In this document: in pieces, positions 11,391-24,373 of the stretch
Layout: each line of letters starts with the position of its first letter
How positions within the stretch are numbered: the first letter of the stretch is position 1
Source: Parasponia andersonii
Taxonomy: Eukaryota > Streptophyta > Magnoliopsida > Rosales > Cannabaceae
NCBI GenBank assembly: GCA_002914805.1
Contig: JXTB01000609.1
Location: forward strand, 124,001-188,000
DNA: 64,000 bases
Reading direction: 5' to 3'
Translations under genes and position numbers: made by a program
Notes under the pieces: model-generated
The model's database searches: none
What the model was told of the DNA's origin: nothing
What the model saw: the letters and a program-made list of their open reading frames with translations, nothing else

Positions 11391-12413
11391 TTGTATATTT
11401 ATATTTACTGTATATTGAGACTATCCCTATGTAACAATAAGTTTTTCTCTTCTGTACCTTCTAAGTACTTTATCAGAATCATTATAAAATATAGCTAAAT
11501 AAGGATATTGTATCGGGTGCAATTTACTTCCGTACGTAGTGTATGAAAAAGTATCATGACATTGTGCCACTAATAATTCAATTGTGATGTACTGAATCAA
11601 TATTGCTTTCCAGTTATATATATATATTTGTATCTTGTAATTAGTCTATAAAGTTTCGAGTTACTGGAAATAAGGAGAATTTTACCGCATTCTAATTTAC
11701 TATTATAAAGTGTCATTTTGAGGCATAAAAATAATTAGAACCCACTTCATGTTTTTAATAGATAATTGTGGATTTTTGTTCTCTTCTATAAGAACTTTGA
11801 AATTGTATACTCATATACTTAAAATAGAATTTAAACGAATGTGAAATTGAAACTCAAAATAACACTCATGAATTTGGAGAAATACAAAGGAGAAAGCTTG
11901 AAAAGTTGCCCATTGAAGAAATACGAAAACAAAAAGATGTTTAAATATGCTTACCAAGACCTTAGCTATAGATTGTGCAGTGCAGAGGCTCTCTCACTTG
12001 CGCACATGGGATGCAAATACCAGACTTATCCATTAGGATAAACTAGTTCCTCTATACATTCAAAAGTTGGTTAACTTTTTTGGAGCAATGAGTAATTAAT
12101 GTTTTCTCAATTAGGGTGAAAAGATCATGTAATACATGGACTAATGCTATTAATTTTAAAGTTTAAGAATTAAACGAATACCTTTGTCATAATTTCAGGA
12201 CTAACCTTAGCAATTTTTTATTCTCACCGCTGATTACCTAGATATTAATTAGGATTAAACAAGTTCCCCTATACCTTTAAAAGTTGGTTAACCCTTTTGG
12301 GTGAATAGTGAATGTCTTCTCAATTTGGGTGGGAAAAAAAAAAGATATAAACTCAATCAATGTCTGTAAAAAGAAAAAATGTGTCCTAAGATATAAGTAT
12401 TTTAGCGCATATG

Positions 12414-12550
12414 GCAGCTAATAAAGTAGGGATTTTTATTTTTCACTCTCTATCCAGAGATAAAACCAATATTGATTTTTAGAGCAGCTAACAAAGTGCG
12501 GATTTTTTTTTTCACTCTCTATCTATAGATAAAACCAATATTGATTTTTA
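12414..12550. repeat. 70-bp tandem duplication, two copies
   Basis: GCAGCTAA(T/C)AAAGT starts at 12414 and again at 12484. Both units contain CACTCTCTATC, AGATAAAACCAATATTGATT and TTTAGA. A separate, more diverged direct repeat around AAAGTTGGTTAAC lies at about 12060 and 12280. Confidence 0.8.
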
Positions 12551-13005
12551 GATTTTAAATTTAATGGCTACGAAACTAAATGCAATAATTTAATTTATAG
12601 TAAAAATCGTTCCAATCTTTTTAATTATAATCATTAGATTGAAATATCAACAATCAATATTAATTTTTCTATCGATATAGAATATTAAAAAAAAATTCAT
12701 ACTGCAGTATACCATTTTTCTGTTACAACTCAAACCTCAAATAGGTGACAAAATTAGAGTTTCACAAATTGGAAATTTAAGAAATTATTTTGACAGAGTT
12801 CAGACACATTCATGTTTTATAAAACCTTCGAAAAATGACAATCTTGAAATAGTTTATAAAATCATCCAATAATTAATTCTAGTATCTTAGAGAACACCTA
12901 TTAGACATAGATATAAAAATCATAATTATATCTATGCAGCAAGATTACCATTGTCTCAAAATTGACCACGGGGAGTCAGAATACTAGCTCTATATATATA
13001 TATAT

Positions 13006-13020
13006 AATGGATTGGCAACC
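13006..13020. mobile_element. MITE right-end remnant between TA repeats
   Basis: Only ATGGATTGGCAACC, the terminal bases of the MITE right end, is present, with TA microsatellite immediately on both sides. It fits a deletion product or excision footprint of the family at 8452 and 13926. Confidence 0.5.
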
Positions 13021-13925
13021 TATATATATATATATTGATATTATAGTACACCGTAATATGTGCCATATTATTATGTTAACACATTACAATATATTTGCTG
13101 CAGTGATCTTGTACGTATATGATTTTATATGAGTACTCTTGGAAATAATTCGATATATAGATATTATTTTTAAATATTTAGATCTAATTCCTCTATTGAA
13201 GAAGTCTTATTTCAGCTTTCAAAATTTTTAGTTTTAGTTCCTAAACTCTAATAGTTATTCTATATTAATCTTTTTATAACTTAAGGACCAATAGACTGAT
13301 TAATCATGTTGAAATTTGAAATACAATATAGTGTCCAAACAATGGCTGAAACTTACTTTTCAACACTATGATTATATTACCCACTGGGTTGTGTGGTTTT
13401 CAGCAGAAGGCACGATATATGTTCAATATGACGCATTATCTATCAAACTAGTTTTGGTCTACATCTGTTAAAGGAATATATACAAAGAACACACCAATTC
13501 TTGTCATCCACATCCTAGACGTAGATTGACGATCGTGCTTTTTACTGAACGCGAAACGAGAAAGAGATGTGTATAACCACTCCATCTACACGTTTGAACT
13601 TCAGAAATGAGGACATGATATTGTGATGATGCACTGTCTATCAGAAATTGCTTGATACATTTTTTTTTTTTTTCATTTTCAGAAATAGAATACATGATAT
13701 AAAGATTTTATCCAAGATCATCTGAATAGTATCTCCACACCGTTAATTCCTGTCTTAAAAGCAAAACGTAAAAATGTTGCAATTGTTGGCCTTTATTTGT
13801 TTCCATTCTTTTCGTTTCACAACAGTATTATGCAAAATTGAAGAATAAGAACTTGACCGAAAATAAAACAAAATAATTCTGAGATTTGTAAAATATATTT
13901 TGTCCTTATATATATATATATATAG

Positions 13926-14167
13926 GGCACCAATCCAGTAGGTATTTTTTTTTTTCACTTATGCATAGGTATCAATTCGGCCAATGAAAATTTAGCATGC
14001 ATATTTTTTTATTGTAAAAAATAAGAGAGAAAAAGAGTATTAATGATGCACGTCTTTTCATGCATTTCATTATAGCCATTGGATCACCATCTAATGGTGA
14101 TCCAACGGCTAAAAAAAAAATACCTACTCATAGGTAAAGAAAAAAAATACCTATTGGATTCGCAACC
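13926..14167. mobile_element. MITE, full copy B (242 bp)
   Basis: It has the same termini as copy A: GGCACCAATCCAGTAGGTA at left and TACCTATTGGATTCGCAACC at right. TA microsatellite lies on both sides. The interior is closely similar to copy A and adds a perfect local hairpin around TTGGATCACCAT / ATGGTGATCCAA at 14078-14105. Confidence 0.87.
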
Positions 14168-14740
14168 ATATATATATATATATATAGATACTTTGTTGCT
14201 TGGACTTTTATATATATATATATATATATATATGGGCTTATTTGTTGACCCAAGATCCAAATCAAAAAAAAAAAAAAAAAAAAAAAAAAAGGTTTCTAAG
14301 TGTTTTACCAAAAATAAAAGTACGGTACTAAAAGAAATATGAGAAAATTAGATGAAAGACTAATTTTTAAAATTAATTTAAGAGGATGTCTATATTTTAA
14401 AAGTTATAGCTAAATGTCCATTTCTTTTAAAATTTTAGTTGTGAAATATATTATATTTTCATTTTTATCATTAAGTAAGTTGAATATTTAGGTATAAACT
14501 TTTGAGTTTGATTACATACTAATTAATCAAATAGCTAGTTAACCCAACAAACATCACACTGAAATGGTATTTTTGAAATCAAATGTGATATTTTTCTAAA
14601 TACTTTTACTATTGAGTACTAGTTACCAGTTTCTATTTACCACTTTGCTTATTGGGTTATGGTTGCTATTTTGGTTACTAATTTTTAGTTTCTTATTAAT
14701 ATATTCATAGTTTATAGTTAACACATGTCACTAGTTCTTA

Positions 14741-14834
14741 GAATTGGTAACTCGAAATCAGTAATTAGTCAATTTAGAAACTAGTTTGAATTGCTAACTC
14801 GAAATCAATAACTAGTCAATTTAGAAACTAGTTT
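14741..14834. repeat. 47-bp tandem duplication, two copies
   Basis: GAATTG(G/C)TAACTCGAAATCA followed by TAGTCAATTTAGAAACTAG is repeated head-to-tail. The GAAACTAG motif recalls the repeated units at 18.9-19.3 kb and 50.8-51.2 kb. Confidence 0.75.
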
Positions 14835-16109
14835 CACCTAGGTCAAGGAAGAGTGGAGATGACTCAAGTCCACTTCGTTGAAGATTCGTTCAATTCTTGT
14901 TTTGCGCTTTAATTTAATTTAAATAACCACATTTCACAAAGTTTTCCAAAATTGTGAACATTGCTACCGCGTTTTGAAACCATATATTCTCGATTTCTTT
15001 AGCTTTTCTTCTGTGTAAAAATAGTATTACCTATTACCGTATTTTTTTAATACTTTTATTTTGCAACAGTATAACTCTTAATTTCTCAAAAAAAAAAAAT
15101 TAGAAAGTGTCCTTTTTTTCATACTTTGTTTTAATAAATGTTAGATCCAATCTATTTTGAAGGTGTTCCATCCAATCTAATTATAAGTCAGTTTTGGAAA
15201 GTTACGTATCCAATCCAATCCAATTTGAATTTGAATGTAAAATCAGATTCAATCCACGGTTTTCTGTAAATTGTGGGCTTTTTTAGAATCCATTATAGGT
15301 TATGGGCCTTGTGGGCTTTTTAAGAATCAATTTTTTTAACTAAAATTGTGTACTATTGAACCTGTCAATGTTCAATTGAAGTACGCTCCACGCATGCTTT
15401 CAAAGTTTCAAAATCAATGAAAAATTTATCCTGCGTCGCTATCCCTCGTTTACGACTTTCATTCTTAGGAGAAATTGATTTAGGTATTTCTTTATAGATG
15501 TTTGAAGTTATCTACAATACACTAAGACATGTATCAACTTAAAAAAGAATAAGATGTACCTTTTTCGCAAACAATATAAAAAGAACAAGACATTTGATTA
15601 AAATGAAGTATCAAAGATTCTGCAACCTGTAAAGATATAGTCATCCAAATCATCGTACAAATCACAAAAGAAAAAAAATCAAATAAACAAAGAAAATAAC
15701 AAACACTAAGATAATTAAAAGAAAAAGCAAGAAAAAAACAAAAATTAATCATCATACAAATCACTAAGGAAAAGACAAATCAAATAAAGTAAAAACCAAG
15801 AAACAACGCTAGTGAAAAAAAAAAAAGCATCTTAGTGAAATTTGAAAATGTCGAGTAGACGAAGAAAACATGCTTAAGTTCAAACATAGTTCGAGGTTTG
15901 AACATAGTTCGAGGAAATTTTAAACGAATATTTGAGGATTTGAGGAACTGAGAGAGGTAGTAACAATGAAAGATTGGGAGTTTAAATGTGAAATATATAT
16001 ATGAGATCGCTAGTAGGTTTTTTCCTCTAATCTACTGTAATACTATCTATATTAAACTTGCACTAAGTTAATAAAAATAAAACACATATATGTATATTAT
16101 TTTATTAAC

Positions 16110-16149
<40 letters not shown>

Positions 16150-16679
16150 TAGATCAGTTCGGTTGTAATTGGATTTTTCACAATAAGATCTGTCAACTGA
16201 ATCAATCTAATTAAAATTTAGTTTTTAGAATCTAATCCAATCCAATTGTATTTGGATATCTAATTTTTTATAATTGGATTGGATTGGATAAATCGGGTCA
16301 ATCAGTTTGGAAAAGATTTTGGGTACTCGTAATAAATGTCTATTTTTATTTTTATAACTAAATGATTGACTATATGTACCTTTTACACTTGATATATCTA
16401 TTTATATGCCATCTTTATATATTGAGTATATTAGTTTTTATAATAGTAAGATCATATAGATTCAATAATGTACTTATCATTTTACTATAGTATTTGAAAA
16501 GCAAATATCTACTTAACATGGCCTCAAATTCAGTCTTTTTGCTATAAGAACCACAAAAATATAAATAGAAATTTGAGAAAACACATACTTTCAGGAATAT
16601 ATATATATATATATATATTACAAAATAAAAAACCTAAAAATAATTGTTTTCCTTATGAAGCAACTCAAAAATCGTTACA

Positions 16680-17110
16680 TAAATATGGAGCCTAAACGAT
16701 GATCAGGATGCGAGGATCACAAATCAGTGGTTCAAGGTCACTAAGAAGGTGATTCTCCTGTAAGACTCGAATTCGGACACTTCTAGGCACTCGATCCCAT
16801 GGGAGAATGACCGCAACACCATTGGACTGTTTCATAAACGATGTTCGTGCTTGGGAGCCTTAGGCTCGAGGTTGATATCACTGATGAGTCAGAGATATCT
16901 GGTGGGACTCAAGGTCACCGATGAGTTTGGGAGCTTTGGTGAGGATGACCTCAACTCCACTGGGCAAAGTTCCATGAGAGAAGTACGAGCTTAGAGGCAC
17001 CTTGTATGTAGTCTTGATTCATCCTAATGTTGTAGTTGAGCTTAAGAAGATTGCTAATCAGATGGTTAGGTTTAGTACGGGAAGGAGTGTGCTCATGTAT
17101 GGTAGCATTT
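16680..17110. other. GC-richer island, unassigned
   Basis: This is clearly richer in G and C than its surroundings. Part of it (16760-16830) resembles sequence common near plant transposon ends. A short frame at 17012-17120 reads VVLIHPNVVVELKKIANQM without an obvious start. I do not recognise a protein family; it is probably an old transposon or gene fragment. Confidence 0.3.
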
Positions 17111-17862
17111 GTCGTAATGCCTTGAATTGGTTACTTGCCACCACTTTGGTAACAAACAACTCGATTAGTTACTAATCAGTAGTATTCAGTCACTAATCGT
17201 GTAATTAAACTAATAACTAGATATTAATAACCATACTAGCAATAATATTGCTTTTTTAAAAAATGATGCTTTTAACTACCACTATAATAATAACGTCCCG
17301 TACCGTATTTTTTTATAATTCTGTTCTTACCTTGAAAAAAAAAACCCCCCGTAAAACTTACAGCCCAGATTCAAGCCCAAAAATGGAAAAAGTACATAAA
17401 TACCCAGAAAAATTTCATAAATACCCATTTTTAAAATTATATATCCATAAATACTTGTTTCTTATTTTTACCTATTTTAATGCTCGTTTTTGAAAAAATG
17501 TAGGCCACCATTATTTTACAGTAAAATGTATATCATGATATATATTTTATGACTAAAAATTATACTAAAAATTGGCACACATTTTAAAATTTATACCATA
17601 AATCAAATTTATAATGAAAAATATAAACCGTGATAAACATTTAAACTGTAAATATATACGATTCATATTTTACATATGAAATGTGTACTTCATAAATAAA
17701 TTTTACATTATAAACGTGGAACTCTCATATTTTATATATGAAATGAAGACCATAAAAATGAGTATTTTGAAAGAAAATTAGAAATAGTATTTATGAAAAC
17801 AATTTATAAAAAACCGATACTAAGCGTAAATTTCTCTAAATACTTTGTTTTCTTAAGCATAT

Positions 17863-17906
<44 letters not shown>

Positions 17907-18439
17907 TTTTTATTTTATTTCACAACTACCCTTTTTATATCCGTTTTGGGGAAAGGTATGCCACATATATTTTATCCATAAAATATGTACATGGTAAATA
18001 TTTTATTTATAAAAATTGTGCCTAAAAGTTGGTATAGATTTCAAAATACATACCATCAATAAAAATTTACATTGTGAGTGCATTCTACTCATATTACATA
18101 AAAAAACAAGTGTTTTGAGAGAAAAAAATAAATAAAGAAGAAGAAAACAAGTATTTTTGAAATATAAGATATATGATAGTATTTTGGGTTATTCTTTTGG
18201 ATAATACTAGATATACCAAAATAGAATTTATGATACTTTTACCTATACTTTAAAACTAATAACAAAAAAATGACATTAACAAAATCATTAAAATTCCATA
18301 CGATCTAAAATTGGTATTTTTGTAAATATTTATAGTTTTTAAATGTACGTTGATATGTTGGTTAATAAATTAATAATTTTTTCGACAAAGGTTTATATAT
18401 TATAATGCGGATGGCAGATGATGTAAATTAAAGCAGGCC

Positions 18440-20060
18440 CGAACGCTAGTTATCTCTTATTTTGAATATAATTTCAAAGGGTTCAAATCCCACTACATTT
18501 AAATTTCATTTTATCTTCCTGCTTTTTCATTTTCTTTATTTTTTCATTTTCTTATTTATTTATTTCCTTTTTCTTATAAAAAAATTTGAACCAATTTTTT
18601 TTTTAATTATGTTTCTCCTTTGTTTGTCTCTTTTCATTTTTTTTTCTCAGTAAAATTTCACTCTCCTTTTGTCATTTTACATTAATTGATTCTTCACTGT
18701 TTTTTTTCTTTTCTCATTTTAAATATTTTCTTAAAAGTTCTCTTTTAGTTTTTTTTATAATTATTTTTTTTCTTTTTCTTTTTTCCTACTGAGACTTCAC
18801 CATCTCTTTTTTTTTTTAAATAATTTTATTATAAGAAACCACTAATTAAATTGGTTCCTACTTGAAATTACTAAATTGAATATAGGTTTCTACTCAAAAC
18901 TACATAATACTAATTTAGTTTCTAGTTTCTAGTTTCTATAGTAATCAATTATATATTACCTAAATTAGTTTTCGGTTAATACTCGAAACCAAATTGGTTT
19001 CTACTCGAAACTACTATGGTATTAAATTACCCTGTGTGTAAGTAAATTACAAAGATTTTAAAGAAACTAATTTGGTTTATGTATAGTAGAATGCCATATG
19101 CGTAACTAAATCACAAGAAACCACAAAGGTTTTTAGGAAATCAGTTTGATTTATGTGTAGCAAAATGTCCTGTATATAAGTAAATCACAAAAAATCACAC
19201 AAGTTTTTAACCAGAATTTCACATATGTAAGTAAATCATAGGAAACTGTAAAAGTTTTTTAGAAACCAATTTAGTTTCTTTTTAGCAAAATGCTCTATGT
19301 ATAAATAAATCATAGGAAACCATAAATATTTTCTATAAACGACAAAAGTTTTCTAGAAATCTTTTCTTTTTTTTTTTTTTCCTTTTTCCACAGTTTGTTT
19401 ATCTCAAATCAATTTGGTTATAAGAAACAAAATAAGACAAAAATTAATTAAAAAAAACATTTAAAAGAAAATAGCAAAAAAAAAAACAATATTTTCCCTT
19501 TTTTCAAAGATTGAAGGAAAAAAAATTAAAATGAAAAAGAAAAAAAAAAGAATGGAAAGAAGTATATTTCAACAAATAGTTGATAAGTCATACTTTCGTA
19601 CATCTAACACCATTGTTAAGAAACTAAAGCTAAATTAGATAACACAAAAGACAATAAGGGAAAAAAGAAAAGAAAAGAAAAAATGATAGAGGTATAAGTA
19701 TATTCAATGAAAAAAATAATTAGAAAAAGGTGAAGAAAAATTAAAAAGATAATAAAATAAAATAAAATAATAGTGAAAGAAAATAACATAAGAAATAATA
19801 TTTTCCATTTTCTGAAGAAAAAGAAATTAAAATGAGACATAGAAAAACAAAAAGAAAAAAAAAAGGAGCAGAAATAAATATGTTTAATAAGTTTGTTTAA
19901 CGAAGAAAAAAAAAAGGAAAAAAAAACGTGAAAAAAAGAAGTATGAAAAAACATTTTAAAAAGTTAGCAACAAAAAAAAAAAGGAAGCAATAGAGATACA
20001 AAATCATTGGTTGGGAATCAAACACAAGCTATTTACAAATATATGTTATGTCATTATCTC
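18440..20060. mobile_element. Possible long-inverted-repeat element with internal repeat array
   Basis: The left arm is T-rich (18500-18830) and the right arm A-rich (19370-19990). Just outside each arm lie inverted stretches sharing TTCAAATCCCA / TGGGAATCAAA and ATCTTCCTGC / GGAAGCAATAGAGAT. Between the arms are imperfect repeats (18840-19350) of the form GAAACCA..TTGGTTTCTA..GTAAGTAAATCA. A related structure in the opposite orientation is at about 50.8-51.6 kb. Outer ends and target duplication were not found. Confidence 0.4.
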
Positions 20061-20476
20061 TTTTCTACTCAATTTTTAGAAAATTACATTTACATCGTAT
20101 TTTTGTCATTTTTTTTAAAAAAATATTAGGTATCATTTTTCCACCAAAATATTATACTAATATATAATTATTACATCAATTATTTTTCTTCTTTTGCAAC
20201 CGCATCGGGAGAGAAAAAAAATTCCTATGTTTTACTTTTACCCCATGGTCTAAGTCTAACCAACACGCGTCAAAATGTAATTTCGTAACTCCACCCTCTC
20301 AGAAATTCATCTGACGTGTACATTCAAGTACCATGTTCTTAATCTTGTTCTTGTCTGACGAGAAGATTTTCTTAGCGGCCTTTGAAGTTCATTTTTCTTA
20401 TTAAGAAACGTCAGTTTTGGGCTTTTGTCATTATAAGCAGGAATCCTTCAGTGGAAACCCAACTTAGAGGTCAGTG

Positions 20477-23400
20477 ATGGCTATGGCCATGCACGTGAGC
20501 AGCGCGTGCTTTTCAGCTTTGAGCCATAGAAAAGTCCACAGAATCAGAGCTGTTGCTTCTGAGGATTTCGCTACTTTGAAAACAGAGGAAGAGAAGGTCA
20601 AGTTGGGAGCCTCTGATTTGAAGATCACAAAGCTTGGGATTGGAGCTTGGTCATGGGGTGACACCAGCTATTGGAATAANTTATTAGTGACTTATTTCAA
20701 ATTAGAGCTTAATTTTCTTAACCAATATACTAATTTCTTTCTGGGTTTTACTCATTTAACACTGCTGCTATTTTTATTTATTTATTTTGGGTTGGCTAAT
20801 ATAAATGAATTAGTGGCATTATGCCTTGGAATATTTGAACAGCTTCTAGAAATTAAAATGCTGAAGCTTATATTTTCCATTTTTTCTTAGACCATAACTA
20901 GCTTTAAGCACATTAGTAAGCCACTAAGCCTCACACAGTCACACTTCTTGTCTCACCAATATCATAAATAGATGGTTGTAATTTCTTCGATTATGCAATT
21001 TTTTTTTTTTTTTTTTGACATTGTAGAATAAAAGGTTACAAGTTTTTTCTTAAAATAAGTTATTTGTCAAAATGGAACTTTCTTGTTTGCTTTATAGAGT
21101 ATCTTGTTAGTACTAAGTATTTACTTTTGCTTTCAATATCGACTGCCAGATAGAAAGATGAAGGCCGCCAAGGCTGCTTTCGATACCAGCATTGATCGCG
21201 GCATCAACTTCTTTGACACTGCTGAGGTTTATGGCTCAAGGGTGAGTGAAGGGTCTCGTTGATTCCTTTATACCTCTCCATGAGGATCCATGAAAGTCTT
21301 AACAATCATATGCTATCCATTTCTGCAGCTTGCTTTGGGTGCCATAAGTTCTGAAACTCTACTGGGAAGGTACATTAGGGGAAGTTGATAACGGCTCATT
21401 TGTTCTTTCACTTTCTATTTCCTAGAGAAAAGAAAGCCTGCAGTATTTTGTTGATTTTTAATTATTCCATATCTCCAAAACCACTCCACCATTTTTTATA
21501 CAGATTTATCAAGGAAAGGAAACAAAAGGAGCCAGAACTGGAGGTAGCTGTAGCAACCAAGTTTGCAGCTTTGCCATGGAGGTTTGGTCGTCAGAGTGTG
21601 CTCAATGCTCTTAATGACTCCCTCCGTCGCCTTGAACTTTCTTCAGTTGAGCTCTATCAACTTCATTGGTCTGTGCTATCATGGATGTTCCATATGAATT
21701 GTCAACTTAAACCTTTTGTGTTTTCTCTAATGTCTGTTTACCTCTCCTTATTATTAGCTGAGCGATTGTTTTGATGTTTTTCAGGCCTGGAGTATGGGGA
21801 AATGAAGGTTGTTCATAGCACCGGCCTTTTGACAGTTTATCCTTCTATCGCCATTGGATTTCCCTCTTTAGAATAATTCCGCCAAATCATATTCTGTTTC
21901 TTAACAACTTAGTAGAATGAAAATGAATTGTCAGGTTATATTGATGGTCTTGGAGATGCTGTTGAGCAAGGATTGGTGAAGGCTGTTGGTGTTTCAAACT
22001 ACAGCGGTAATACTTTTTCTTAATTTTTGGTGTTCTGTTGGGATATTGCAAGAAATGGTTAAAAACAAAAAAAAGTTGCTTCCCCGAGTAAACTTGCAAC
22101 ATTTTCTCGCTGTTGTTGTATATAACACGCGGTTACAGTAGTTTTAGAATCAAAAGAGCTTTTTGATCCATGCTGCTATACAGGAGCCAATAAAATAACA
22201 AATGCATATGCTTTCTCATTTCAGAAAAGAGACTGCGTAATGCATATGAGAAGCTCAAAAAGAGAGGTATCCCGCTGGCTTCAAACCAAGTGAATTACAG
22301 CCTCATATACAGATTCCCTGAGGAAAATGGCGTGAAGGCTACCTGTGATGAACTTGGAATCACTTTGATTGCCTATTCACCAATCGCCCAAGGTGAAATC
22401 CTGCTCTATTAAGTGTCATGTTTTGTTATGTTCACCTATCTTCAACGTTTTCACATTTCTCCTCTAGTTCTTTCTTCAAATTGTGCTTCATTTCATCATG
22501 TTTGTGTTTGTCTTTGATGTCATCATCTTGTGTAATTTTCTCATGTGTTTCATGTGGTTGTTTCTTATATTAAAAAAGGGAAAAAAAAAATCTGTTGTTG
22601 ACTACCGGTGAGGCAAAAGACTAAGCAATGAGTAGTAATCTTGCCGAAACGGCTTTGAAGTTCTTTCCATGATGAACCCTACAAGATTTTACCTCTTTCT
22701 CTACGTAAGAACTCTCATTTAAAACAAACATACTTACCACGCAGGTAGAACTGCACGGTTACTCACTTGAGCTGAATAATTGATATTTCAATGATGGACA
22801 TTGCAAGGTTTTAGGCGAAAAATGTGGAAATTGATTTTAATACTCGATAGAGAATATATCCCAGCTATATCTAAGTTTCATAAGCAATCTTAATCGAAGT
22901 AAATACTTGTAAACCCGTGGTTCTGATTAGTTAGTATCTATTAAGCATTCACGAATTTCTGATATAAAGATTTTGGTTTCTTAAAATGTGTCCTGTCACA
23001 ACAATAGTTCAGACAAGTGGCACTCAATATTGTTCACACATGCAGGTGCTCTTACCGGCAAGTATACACCGGAAAATCCACCAGATGGCCCTCGAAGACG
23101 AATTTACACTCCTGAGTTTCTAACAAAGGTAAAAGGCTTGTTGGTAATGCAAATGCATGCTTCACTTATGTTTCAACCTCTGCTGAAATAAAGATCTGTT
23201 GTGCAGCTTCAACCTTTAATTAACAGAATCCGCAAAATAGGAGAGAACTACAGCAAAACTCCAACACAGGTATGTAGTAACAATTGTTAGAAAGACAGAA
23301 GTACTATGCTTTACTTTTACCTGCTAAAACATGACTTACAGAGAGTGAAATAAATGTTTCTTGAATCTATGCTACATTGCTACTCAAGCAATAGCTTATT

Positions 23401-23756
23401 CAGTTTATAGGTTTTATGTGCATCTTGTTCCTGAAAGGTGTTATGACTGTCGTCCATTTGTGCTTCTAGTTCTCAAAAGAATCTGCCGAAAGCTACACGT
23501 TTTGCGATTCCTTAGTGCGTAGATGATTGGTTCTGCTGGGATCTAATGAAAACTGGGTTACTTTCTATAGGTAGTGCTTAACTGGCTGATAGCCCAGGAC
23601 AACGTTGTACCAATCCCAGGAGCCAAAAATGCAGAACAAGCTGCAGAATTTTCTGGTGCCCTTGGATGGATGCTGACCAATGACGAAGTAAGCGAGCTGC
23701 GTTCTTTGGCTTCAGAAATCCAACCTGTTGTTGGTTTCCCAGTTGAAAAATTATAG
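20477..23756 (+). CDS. Chloroplast aldo/keto reductase (At1g06690-type), 10 exons
   Basis: NAD(P)H-dependent oxidoreductase of the aldo/keto reductase superfamily. The Arabidopsis homologue is a plastid (plastoglobule) protein of unknown substrate. Exons: 20477-20680 (3' limit uncertain), 21150-21241, 21329-21369, 21504-21668, 21785-21807, 21935-22006, 22226-22392, 23046-23128, 23207-23269, 23571-23756. The N-terminus ([19 protein letters not shown]) looks like a transit peptide. Family motifs are in order: [21 protein letters not shown] with catalytic Asp and Tyr; [14 protein letters not shown] with catalytic Lys; LYQLHWPG with catalytic His; [30 protein letters not shown] cofactor segment; end FPVEKL. 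Two defects: an N at 20680 where exon 1 should continue (about FQWD missing, no GT donor), and one A missing in exon 7 at 22258-22261, which shifts the frame to an early TGA. All other splice sites are GT-AG and in phase. AATAAA at 23803 may direct polyadenylation. Confidence 0.93.
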
Positions 23757-24373
23757 ATCTCCAGAAAATATTGGAGCATAGGTTTTGCTGTACCTCAATG
23801 AAATAAAAAATCAAACAGAAGTTATCATTTAACATCAAATAAAAATGCTACTTTATTACTTGATGCAAGTTAACTGTTAATATTCAAGTTTTATGAGTTT
23901 TTCCTCAACAGCAAACTTTGGTCTGCTTGGGTTTAAAGGAAATGTAACCCCAAACTGGCCTTAGACCTCATGCTATATAGTTTTCATAGCAAAGTTGGCT
24001 TGTTCTAATGGAGAGAACTGCAAGTTTTTCCACTTATAAACACCAGAACACTTCTCCTGACAAACCTCGGTGTGAAAATTTAGATTTGAAGTCCTCATTT
24101 TAGTCCATAAAAATAAAATAAAATCAGAAAACAAAGATAAGAAGAGACAGACCGTTTGCACAATGAAAGAGAGAGGATTGGAGACTGCCCTGCTGGCTAT
24201 TGGACAGCTGAGCTAGTCGTCTCTTGCCCTTAATAAGTGAACAACTCTGGTCCCATCTTTTGATTGGCTCACAGCTAGCTACGAAACGATAAAACGATAA
24301 AGAATGATGTTAAACATATAGGGTATTTGATAAATAACTTGAGAAACATATTTAAAATATGTATAATAACAAT

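Larger units (their letters stand above)
11314..20470. other. 9-kb gene-poor repeat region
   Basis: No gene is recognised between the second IMA gene and the reductase. The region is AT-rich and holds TA microsatellites, MITE copies (13006, 13926), small duplications (12050/12255, 12414, 14741) and ATCCAAT-rich decayed sequence (15130-15260, 16160-16320). It also holds a GC-richer island (16680-17110), loosely duplicated AT sequence (17510-17780 and 17950-18110) and a T-rich/A-rich inverted structure (18440-20060). Predicted frames here are low-complexity, with Tyr-Ile or Phe/Lys runs from microsatellites. Confidence 0.6.

Noticed and set aside
14079..14342. Frames rich in Tyr-Ile repeats and Lys runs (also at 10078-10260, 17793-17981, 34558-34809, 45182-45466)
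   Set aside because: They translate TA microsatellites and A runs and have no conserved domain or gene context.
19616..19954. 112-residue Phe-rich frame on the minus strand, and similar frames at 51282-51568, 28567-28779 and 18462-18653
   Set aside because: Low-complexity translation of T-rich or A-rich repeat arms; not credible membrane proteins.
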